This document shows positions 55,434-64,000 of a stretch of DNA of 64,000 bases, piece after piece. The translations under genes and the position numbers were made by a program. The stretch comes from Gamsiella multidivaricata (Eukaryota; Mortierellomycota; Mortierellomycetes; Mortierellales; Mortierellaceae). Each line of letters begins with the position of its first letter. The stretch's first letter is position 1. The notes beneath the pieces were generated by a model that saw nothing but the letters and a program-made list of their open reading frames with translations, ran no database searches and was not told the DNA's origin. The DNA lies in assembly GCF_025024155.1 (NCBI RefSeq), contig NW_026251727.1:186001-250000 (forward strand), written 5' to 3'.

Positions 55434-58400
55434 TTACGCTAGAAAGACATTCTTTTCTTTGTTCCGCTGATGCCCTGCTTTGTCCTCTAGCCTCAACGAG
55501 TCATCTTCGCCCTCAAGGATAGCCACGATCATCTCCAGCCAGCGCTCCTCTCTGTCAGTCGTGCCCTTTTCTGGCTCATCAATGCGCTTTTGCAGGACCT
55601 TATCCTAGAAAATCGAATACGTAAAGTGATTTCAGGCGCTGGAGTGAGAGAAATGACTTCGAAAATTTAACCTGGGGTTCAGAGAGAGGAATAGTTTAGT
55701 GCACATACCAGTTCTTCGCGCATCATCTTGAACACAGCCGCAGTCTTGGCATGACACTTGAACTGAATCCACTTATCAACTGTTGCCAGCTTGGCATGAT
55801 GCTATTGAAGTGGACATACAAAATAAAAAAGAGTCGTAAATCACTGGAAATCGTTTGCAGTGTATCTCATTCAACGAGAAAGAATCAACGTGAGCGGTTT
55901 CGCACCTTGACAGAGAACTCGCCTCCAAAAAGCACCAGCGGAAACTGTCCCACGCGACAGCTCTCCCAAACATACATCCTCGTTGACTTGACCAAGCTGT
56001 TGAAGACGAACCACGGACTCTTATCCGGACCAGTCGCAGCAGCCGCGGCTCCTCCCTTGGCAAAGTTGACGGACGAAGGGTGGATCCAGACGGTTTCCTG
56101 CTTCGGTCCTGTCACATAAGCCTTGAGTGTGTCGTCCCGCATCATCACTTTCGGATACATGCCTGCTGTTATAGCCGCATTTAGAACCGGGATCGAACGT
56201 TGGTAAACGTTGTACTCTGTGATGATAGGGCAGAATGATATTCGATGACCAAATCGCTCCCTGCTTAGATGTCTCTTCGTCTCAGCATCGACCCGCACAA
56301 ACCCTGTACTGACTAGGAAGCCCAAGAACTGTTTCTTCATGTCCTCCATCATGCTCAGGTTCTGGTGGCTCAAAAAGTTTTTTCGGCAGTAATCGTAGAT
56401 CCCGTTCGGCTTTGTCTGATATGCCTGTCGCCATCCCAGATAAGCGTTGTACCAGGTCAACATGTCCGAGTCCGCTAGCTTGAATCTCGCCTTTGCAGCA
56501 TCCGCCTCGTCCTCCGCCCCAAATGGCGTCACGAATGGGGACTTGAAACTGAGCATGGCGGCGATAGTAAGAATAGGGTCTAGGCACTTGAAGATCGATC
56601 CAAATAGAATCATCTTTCCGATATGCACATCCACGGGAAGGTTACACAGATGAATTCCCAACGGCGTCAACTCCTCCGTCTTGGTCAGGGCACGGACATC
56701 CTGCAGGGCTTGGATCGCGTTCTCGATAGCTTTGAGTGGTGGTGCGTCCAGAGCACTTTCCAGTACTTCTGCAATATCCCCCAGCTCACACATCTTGATC
56801 ATCAGACACAGCTCTTCCAACGGCATACGCATGATCTCTGGCATCTGGTATTCGGGCATATACTCCTCGAAGGTCGTCTTGGAGAAGAGATGGAAACATA
56901 CTCCCTCCTGAACTCTTCCGGCACGTCCTCGCCTCTGCCGTGCATTCGCCTTGGCGATGAACCGCTCCTGTAGAGTCGTCACCCGCTTCTTCTCGTCAAA
57001 CTTGATCTGCTTGGACTTGCCCGTGTCTATCACAATGGTTACGTCCGGAATGGTGATACCGGTTTCGGCGATGTTGGTCGCCAGCACAATCTTCCTGACT
57101 CCTGGGGGTGGGATATCAAAGACCTGGCTCTGCCCTTCGGAGGAAACAGAGCTATGGAGTGGCCAGAGCGAGAATCGAGATTCGTCCGCAAATCTACGGT
57201 TGGCTTTAAGACCATCAAACACTTTGCGGATCTCGGGCATTCCTGGCAGGAATATCAAGATAGCACCTTCCTCAGGGATATGCAAGGGAACTTCCGACTC
57301 GTTGTTCTGTGAGACGCGTCGGCTCTCGGGGAAGCAGATGTATTCGAGAAGGATTTGAATAAGGTCAAAGTTGATCTTGTTTTCATCGATTCTCCTCAGC
57401 ATCTGATTGGTCCGGTTCAGCATGGTTGCGCCTTGCAAGGAGTCGTCTGTAAGGATAATCCTGGCATCGGCTTCCTGAGGAACATAGCCGTCCATGTCGT
57501 TTTCCCACTGCAAGTGAACTGTTTGTCGACTGGCGCCCTTGCCAGCAATATCAACCGATCCTTTGCCTAGGTAACGAAAAATATATTCAAAATAACGATT
57601 AGTTCAATGAAAACGGTAACATCCAAGGAAAGATGTTCCCAGGTAGTGCTCCGACTATCCAAAAAATGCTTACTCTGAAAATCCTTGCGATAACGAATGG
57701 CATATTCGGAATCTTCCTCCAAAGTGTATCCTGTCGCATCGACCACGTCTTCCAAAAATTGACTATACACCGGGAATGTCCTTCCAGGGACTTCGAGCAC
57801 AGGGCATCCGCTAAAGTATTCTGAGAAGCGTGCAGAGTCGACGGTAGCGCTCATAAGAATGATTCTAAGGGTAGTGAGGTCGTCGGTCCAATGTCAATGT
57901 CGAGTGCCAATCATTACAAGGACATCAAGTTCAGGTTCATGAAACATACTTCAAGTCAGGGCGCTTTGGCAGCAATTTCTTGAGGATAATTAACAAGAAG
58001 TCCGACTCCAGCGTTCTCTCGTGCACTTCGTCAATGACCAGGTGGGTGACGCCTTTGAGGGCCTTGTCGCTCTCTAGGCGTCTTAACAGAATACCAGTCG
58101 TACAAAACTTCAGAAGATTGGTGGGGGCAACCCGCGACTCTAGTCGGATCTGGTATCCGACCAGCGTATTGGGTTTGCCTGCTGAATTCCTAGGATCGCC
58201 CAATTCCTCCGAGACACGATTGGCGATCGTGATGGCTGAGATTCGACGAGGCTGCGTACAAACAATATCGCATCGATCTCCAAGTCCCGATTCGAGCATG
58301 AACTCCACCAGATACTGTGGTACCTGCGTGCTCTTTCCGCATCCAGTCTCTCCAGATACAATCAGGACCTGGTTGCTGGAAATGAGGGTCTGCACCTGGT

Positions 58401-60598
58401 CCCTGAACTGGTAGATGGGCAGATCCTTGCGCTTCTCAAATAGCTTGATGTGGTTGGGCATTTTAAGTCGCTGTTGCCAGTTTTTTTGTAAAGCCTTTCC
58501 TGCAGGTGTAACCACAATCTCCTTGTCCTTCTGCTCGTCTGCCTCTGGTCCTTGATCCATAGCCTGTCCGGACTCGTCTTGAGTATCAGTAGTGCCCCGA
58601 TTTGGTAGCTTGGCGGTCAGAGCCTTGATAAACGCCAGACGATCTCCGTCAACCGCCCTCTTGGCCGCTCTCCCAGCGCTTTCCTTTTCGTCGAGCAACT
58701 CGAGCCAAAGATCGCGATATGTCGGGGGCAAAGACCGATATAGCGGCAGCGGTGTGAGCTCGTACAGCATTTTGGTGGCGACATAGTTCTCCGCCTCGAC
58801 CATGTTCTCGCACCCCTCTTCACTCATCTCAGCAGAAGACACGTTACCATTGCCCCAAGTAATCGTGACAATAGCCATAGAAACCGTGGGGGTCGACAGT
58901 GGCGCCTTCTTGTAGGTGATTTTTGCATGGCGATCTTTCTTGCGACAAAACTCTGCTAGGACGACCTTGGGTGATCCGCCACTCCACGAAGGGTTTGCCA
59001 TCTGTCGCCGCTTCACGGTCTGTTGCTGCTGCTGCTGCGTAGAATTCGGCACTGCATCCGAGCCTTCCATATCCCACATAGATCCAAGCATCCCCCCATC
59101 ATCATTCTCCTCCATCACCTCCGGAGTTTCCTTTTTGAGCACCTCCTTTTCCTTTTTGCGCTTCGACTTCTTCGCTTTCTTCTTTTCGTCGGTCACCCTC
59201 TGCCTCCACATCGACTCCGCCAGTTTCTTGTTGAATGTAAAGTCGAGGTCGAGGTCATTCACTTTGGAGTTCAAGGTATCGATTTTCTGAGAGATCGCCT
59301 TACGATCCGCCGGTGCCTCTGCCTCCACAAGGGTTTGGGTCAGTTCTGTCAGCGCCATTTTGTAATTGACATAGCGTTCGTTTGGATCCTCCGCCTCCTC
59401 TTCTGAATCCTCCTATTTAAGAGTGAGAACAGGGCCATGAGCTCAAGGTAGTTGAATGCGGACAAAACTGCAGAATGATCCACCAAAATATACAAAACAT
59501 ATGCATGTGTCACGCGTCGCTTACAGCAAGGGCAGCTTGAAGAATCCACTCTTTCTCCTTTGATCCGGTCGTTGCTATTGGTACAGAATCTTTAACTGAG
59601 GCTGGATCTGGCTCTGTTTGAGAGACGATATCCTTTTGTGGGTGTCCTGTGGACGGTAATGACATCGTGGCGGACTCTGGTAATGAGGGCTTATGATCTG
59701 CCGCGAATGGTTGGGACGCGTGGATTGAAATCTTCATCTCTATTACCATGGCAGGCAGTTATCAGTACATACTATATCGGCGCAATCCTCAATGCTGCAA
59801 CCCGATACGATCATACCTTCTTCATGGTAGGCCTTATCAACAAATCCTCGAGGAAGCTTTTCCGAATCCAGATGCATACAAAGCTATAGGCCAAGCAAAA
59901 CGGATATGAATCACCGTGTATTTCATTTTGAAATCTCATATGACAGACGAACATCTTGCGCAATCCCTTACCCAGTCTAATGCGTCTTCAGATTCTCCAG
60001 TGTAGGTATGTCTAAGTGCTTCTTCAACGTCGTCCTTCTCAAACCCAAGCCGTAGCAATGCGAGGTACGTGACATTAAGTTTGGCAATCATCTGTTCCTT
60101 GCTCAGATACACCTTTGGTTGAAAATCGGCTAAAGTAGAAGTACAGAGGGCGCTGAAAACGTGGTCAGTTGCCAGTTATACCAAAGTCCACGATATAGTT
60201 CCTCATTGTTACTGATCACTGTGCTTGCCTGCATCCTTTGCCTCAACCTCCTTCAACAGCGCAATGACATTATTCTCCAGATTGGACTCCATCTTGAGAA
60301 CTGGGAGAGTATCAACGTTGATCTTTTGCGTCTGTCCAAGGAAGGCATCAACCTTGCGGAGCGAAAGGCCTTCCAGCCTCTCAGCCAAAGACACGAACTC
60401 ATCCTCAGGCTCCTCCTCCTCTGCAGGAGGCGCTGTAGTAATTTGATCTGCTGGCTCTTGATCTGGTGCTGGCGTCTCGACGGCGGGCTGAGGCTCAGGT
60501 TCCGGCTCAACCACGGCCGGCTTGGCCTTAGGGATCGATGTCGTGGCAAACCCTCTAGCGTTCGCGTTCGCGTATTTGTTTTTCTTCTTGGGCGCCAT
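55434..60598 (-). CDS. DHX29: DEAH/DEVH-box RNA helicase of the DHX29 family
   Basis: Nine exons (60213-60598, 59972-60152, 59817-59883, 59525-59739, 57950-59412, 57674-57864, 55906-57566, 55709-55801, 55434-55604) sum to 1476 codons in frame. A basic start [20 protein letters not shown] precedes a Pro/Glu-rich stretch and a UBA-like three-helix block ([19 protein letters not shown]). An RWD/dsRBD-like segment follows. The helicase motifs are [43 protein letters not shown] (DEVH variant typical of DHX29), [53 protein letters not shown] and [16 protein letters not shown]. The HA2/OB-fold region completes it. In animals the family assists 48S scanning on structured mRNAs. Confidence 0.95.
59019..59036. 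repeat. short CAG/CAA run encoding poly-Gln in DHX29
   Basis: Six Gln codons in frame in the linker before the helicase core. Confidence 0.85.
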
Positions 60599-60766
60599 GG
60601 TGCAGATCTGTTGGAATGGCAAGGAAGTGTGAATGGAAGAGTGATCTTTGCATTGCTCCCGCAGTCGAAGTCGTGATAAGGTTCACGTTCCAGCAATAGT
60701 ACAAATTCCCTCCTTAGGGCGAGGTTGGTCACTCTTTCCTCTTGCTCCCTTTTTTTTTTTTCCAAA
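60599..60766. promoter_or_regulatory. shared divergent promoter DHX29 / DUF1776 gene
   Basis: 168 bases between start codons, with a long T-run (60748-60761) just before the plus-strand ATG. No TATA box seen; use by both genes is inferred. Confidence 0.55.
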
Positions 60767-62590
60767 ATGGGCCAGACCAACTCGACACTCGCTCACTCTC
60801 CACCGCCTCCACCTCCACCTCCACCTCCTCCATCTTCTTCTTCTTCTTCTTCTCCCAAGATGCCCTCGCTCGAGGACCTGCGCGATATCCCACAAAGGAT
60901 CCTTGCGACCACCAACAAAGCTCTTGGAGACATTGGAGGCACCCTCGTCTCTATCGCCAAGCCTGTTGTGTCTTCACTTCCAGGACGCAAAGGATCTTCT
61001 CCCCCGGCACCACTGCTCCCACCGCCACCACCACCTTCATTTTCATCGCAGGCCTTACTGTGGACTCGGAGAAATGCTGGCAGGATTGCTCTGGGGACTG
61101 TGCTCCTTGGCGTGGCAGTCGTTGTGGGATCTATGGCCAACAAGGCAAGAAGGAACTATCGTCGGCAGAAGAGCAAGTTGCGCGTGGTTCGCGCTGCAGA
61201 TGGATCGAGGAGGGAAATCATTGGTAACCGTTCTTATCGGCAGCGTTGTTGATTGTGCAAAGGGAAAGCACGCCATATCAGACCGGTAACATACTGACCA
61301 TGTTTGGTCTCTCACGATTAGTGGTGACGAACGTGGCGACAATCGAAGGAGAAGCATTGGCACTGAGTCTGGAAGAACGTGGCTTCATCGTCTTTGTGGG
61401 CGTACCAAACGAGTCGGCAGCAGAGGAGACCCATGGCTGGGGACGACCTGATATCCATCCGGTTATTGTCACTGACTACTCTGATGTAAGTGGCGTGGAG
61501 CACAACATGACCTTGGACTTGCTCGATAAAGTTATACTCCTTCCTAATTATTATGCAGTTTGAAGCCTTGGCGGATGCTGTGTCTGGGTTTTTGGAGAAG
61601 CAGAACTATGCTCTACAAGAAGCATCGCTTTCCGAAGCGGAAGCAGCTTCAGAGTCCTCCTCGTCTTCATTCATGCTTGTTGGGAACGAACACCTGCCAC
61701 CACCCTTAGTGAATGACACGAAGATAGAGCGAGCCGATGGTCAAGACACGATGAATGTATCCAACCTTAGCATCAGCCCTCTGTTCCGTCTATCGGCCGT
61801 CGTTATCAATCCACAAGAAGCTGTTGTAGGGTCCATCGATACCGTGAGTGTATTGGCCTGGCGCCGTTGTCTGGACATCAATGTCACAGGCACCATCCTT
61901 ACTACACAGCTATTCCTGTCTTTGGTAAGCAACGCCCAAGATAAGCCGATATGTTGATCATCCTGCCCTTCTACTCTTCACGTAATTTCAGCTAATGCAA
62001 ACCGGTATATTACCCCCCGATGCCATAGTTCAAAAGCAATCCGACCCTGCCTGCACCAAGACGCTCCCCTCGTTTAATTTTCATCACATCTGTGATTACT
62101 GGCACTATCGGTTTGCCACGCCAGTCCGCGCTCTGTGCTAGCCATCATGCGATTACTTCAATTGCTGATTCTTTGAGACGAGAAGTTCAACACAAGGGCA
62201 TCGATGTTGTTTGTTTGAGAGCAGGCATCATGGAGTCCTCGCGGCAGCTAAAGCCCAAGGTAAAAGAGAAGGACGAACAAAATAAGGGCAATGAGCGGAA
62301 ATTACAGAATCTAACAGGCATATACTCAGCCCGTCGCTGCGAATGTAGGAGCGTTAGAAGTTTGGTCCTGGTCTGCCAACCCTGTCGAGCTACTCAAGTC
62401 TACATTCCGACAGCCCTCAACTTCTCAGGCGCTGTGTGACGCAACGTTCGACGCTTTGATGGCGCCTAAACCTGCACTCTCCCAGTTGATCGGGCATGCC
62501 AGTTATGTGTACTCATTTGTAGGATGGGCTGTGCCCAACAGAGTCATAGACAAGTCCATCCAGCACGTCTCTTCTACCAAAGCAATCTAA
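60767..62590 (+). CDS. DUF1776 / SDR-like membrane-associated protein
   Basis: Five exons (60767-61223, 61322-61485, 61559-61924, 62029-62259, 62330-62590) give 492 residues in frame. The N-terminus has a Gly2 start (MGQTNST), a Pro run from a CCACC repeat and a Ser run. A membrane segment follows (ALGTVLLGVAVVVGSMANK, about residues 105-125). The C-terminal two-thirds has short-chain dehydrogenase character: a beta-alpha start (VVTNVATIEGEALALSLEER, degenerate GxxxGxG), DINVTGTILTTQLFLSL and IFITSVITGTIGLP. The catalytic Tyr/Lys motif is not clear (SHHAITSIADSLRRE), as expected for DUF1776, a fungal SDR-like family of unknown role. The acceptor at 62028 was chosen over an earlier AG because only it restores frame. 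Confidence 0.88.
60786..60855. repeat. CCACC and TCT microsatellites encoding poly-Pro and poly-Ser
   Basis: Tandem CCACCT/CCT then TCTTCT in frame near the N-terminus of the DUF1776 gene. Confidence 0.85.
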
Positions 62591-62754
62591 ATCTCCACTG
62601 TATCTCCTAGCTTTCTAGTGCTCGCTTCAGCGCTGTTATTAGAAAATTCATTGTGTCCATTAACCATTATATTTTATTTGGCGGAATGCATTACAAAAGT
62701 GTGTGCGCAAGTGTGTATGCTTGTACGTGTGTGTAGTGAATGCGGTATATGCGT
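62591..62754. other. convergent spacer between DUF1776 gene and the membrane protein
   Basis: 164 bases between two stops; TG-rich (GTGTGTGCGCAAGTGTGTATG). No other feature seen. Confidence 0.5.
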
Positions 62755-64000
62755 CTACTGCTTGCGACCATTGCCACGACCACCAAAGTCCAGCTCTGAG
62801 GGCTCAGCGCCATAGTTGTCGACCGCATAATCTCCGGCTGCGGCTGCTGGCGCAGCGCCGCCAAAGCGTTGACGCGATCCGGATCGGACAACAGCCTCTG
62901 CCGGCACTACAGGAGCAGCGCTCGTCGCCACAGGATAACCCTCTTCCTTTGTATAACCTTCGTAACCGCCAGCCTGATTGGCGTCGTAATAGCCATTACC
63001 CACATAGTTGCCATGTTGGTCGTATCCGTTGTAATACTGCTGGTCATACGCGTGCTGGTCATAACCCTGCTGAGCGTAAGCCTGTTGGTCGTAGCCCTGT
63101 TGATTGTACCCCTGCTGGTCATAGCCCTGCTGTGCATAGCCCGAGTTGTATGCCTGCTGATTGTAGTTGTCGTACGAGCCGTCATAGTACGCCTGGCCTT
63201 GCTTGACGGCGCCACCTGCCATGCCCGCCGCTGGATGCGCGTTCTGTGCATATCCGTCGGCATAATACTGCTCATCATAGTAATCATCCTGAGCGGCAGC
63301 TACAGTTTGGTTCTTGGCGTGGGGTCTGCTCGAGAACGGGTACGATTGCTCTCCTGCGCCAGCGGCCGCGGCCGCAGCACCCACGCTAGATCTAGGTTCC
63401 GAGCGTCTGTTGGTCATACCATAGTCAATCTCTGCAAAGTCCGGCATCTTGGACCGGCTCTTGTTCCTGCGCCATCTCACCAGGGCAAAAATGATAGCCA
63501 GGAATGCGATGGAGCCCACAGCAATGCCCGCATATTTGAGAGTCGTAGTCACACTGCTGCTGCCGGTTCCAGACGAGCCGTTGTTGTTGTTGGGGTTGTT
63601 GGGATCGCATTGTGAGGCTGTGCCAGGGCGGCCTAGGCCAGAACAGATCTTGTTGCCGTTGGTATCGACGGCACAGTAGGAGAATCCGGGGTCGGTGCAG
63701 TCCTTGCTGCTGACGCAATTGATCACAGGGCTGGAAGGGCACAGCTTTTGGAACTGTTCCATGACCTGACAGACGCCTGTCACTGCAGAGGTGGACTGAA
63801 GAGCGCAGAGTTGGTTCGCAGGGCAGAGCTCACTGCTCATACATGGGATGGTGGTATTCGCAGGTGGGGCGGGCGCGGTCGTGGTAGTCGTGGGTTGGGC
63901 CGTCGTGGGAGGCGCCGCGGTCGTAGGCGGAAGCGTGAGGGTGGGTGCCAGCGTTGTAGTGATTATTGTCGTAGTTATGGGGGCAATAGTCGTGATGGGA
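62755..64000 (-). CDS. single-pass membrane protein, Cys-rich ectodomain and QQGY-repeat tail, partial (5' end beyond window)
   Basis: Frame open from the window edge (minus) to the stop at 62755, over 410 codons. Thr/Pro-rich mucin-like sequence ([13 protein letters not shown]) leads into a Cys-rich segment. That segment holds about ten Cys, spaced as in [44 protein letters not shown] and QCDPN. An Asn/Gly stretch precedes a transmembrane helix ([21 protein letters not shown]). A basic stop-transfer RRNKSRSK and a long cytosolic tail rich in Gly/Tyr/Gln follow, with tandem units AYAQQGY, YDQQGY and YNQQGY (about 63000-63160). The layout suggests a cell-wall-facing, O-glycosylated surface receptor or sensor. 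The family is not recognised; the signal peptide would be outside the window. Confidence 0.83.
   Translation of the reverse strand, partial: PITTIAPITTTIITTTLAPTLTLPPTTAAPPTTAQPTTTTTAPAPPANTTIPCMSSELCPANQLCALQSTSAVTGVCQVMEQFQKLCPSSPVINCVSSKDCTDPGFSYCAVDTNGNKICSGLGRPGTASQCDPNNPNNNNGSSGTGSSSVTTTLKYAGIAVGSIAFLAIIFALVRWRRNKSRSKMPDFAEIDYGMTNRRSEPRSSVGAAAAAAGAGEQSYPFSSRPHAKNQTVAAAQDDYYDEQYYADGYAQNAHPAAGMAGGAVKQGQAYYDGSYDNYNQQAYNSGYAQQGYDQQGYNQQGYDQQAYAQQGYDQHAYDQQYYNGYDQHGNYVGNGYYDANQAGGYEGYTKEEGYPVATSAAPVVPAEAVVRSGSRQRFGGAAPAAAAGDYAVDNYGAEPSELDFGGRGNGRKQ

Noticed and set aside
61989..62028. Earlier acceptor (AATTTCAG at 61991) for exon 4 of the DUF1776 gene
   Set aside because: It leads to a stop codon; the downstream acceptor at 62028 restores the SDR-like frame.
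1..64000. CRISPR arrays, operons and ribosome-binding sites
   Set aside because: The window is eukaryotic; no spacer-repeat array was seen and bacterial signals do not apply.

Overview
This is a eukaryotic, almost certainly fungal, chromosomal segment. Most genes are split by short GT-AG introns of about 50 to 200 bases. Intergenic DNA is full of homopolymers and CT tracts. The gene set includes a Scs2-type VAP protein, Msn2-like zinc fingers, a DUF1776 protein, a fungal Hv1 proton channel and a DHX29 helicase. Intron density together with these families suggests an early-diverging fungus of the Mucoromycota/Mortierella type. That placement is inference; no rRNA or other taxonomic marker lies in the window.

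Layout. 1-10.6 kb: a Q/S/P-rich partial gene, an ectonucleotide pyrophosphatase/phosphodiesterase (NPP), a VAP/Scs2 membrane-contact protein, an acidic unknown protein and an Msn2/4-like C2H2 factor. 10.6-19.3 kb: a gene desert of about 8.7 kb. 19.3-27.2 kb: a disordered protein with four clathrin-box-like motifs, a nine-exon PP2C phosphatase with a 9-base microexon, and a single-exon acyltransferase. 27.2-32.5 kb: CT-rich spacer, an intron-containing MULE-transposase-derived gene with SWIM finger, and a tRNA-Ile(AAT). 32.5-43 kb: NIF3, ribosomal protein P1, a Myb/SANT plus U-box-like protein, a GNAT acyltransferase and a Ser-rich unknown protein. 43-45.7 kb: empty, homopolymer-rich spacer. 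45.7-60.6 kb: an RNA-biology block of RSE1/SF3B3, MPP6, a SPOUT methyltransferase and DHX29, interrupted at 50.1-51.7 kb by a cluster of short poly(A)-tailed retro-insertions and by the Hv1 channel gene. 60.6-64 kb: a DUF1776 SDR-like protein and a partial Cys-rich single-pass membrane protein with a QQGY-repeat tail.

Neighbouring genes are often arranged head to head with short shared promoters (NIF3/RPP1, Myb-U-box/GNAT, MPP6/SPOUT, DHX29/DUF1776). Others are tail to tail with 120-170 base gaps. I rebuilt exon structures by eye from splice sites and reading-frame phase. For most genes the summed coding length is a multiple of three, which is the main support for the models. The exceptions are the N-terminus of the Myb/U-box gene and one junction of the MULE gene. 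No search was run, so family assignments rest on recognised motifs.
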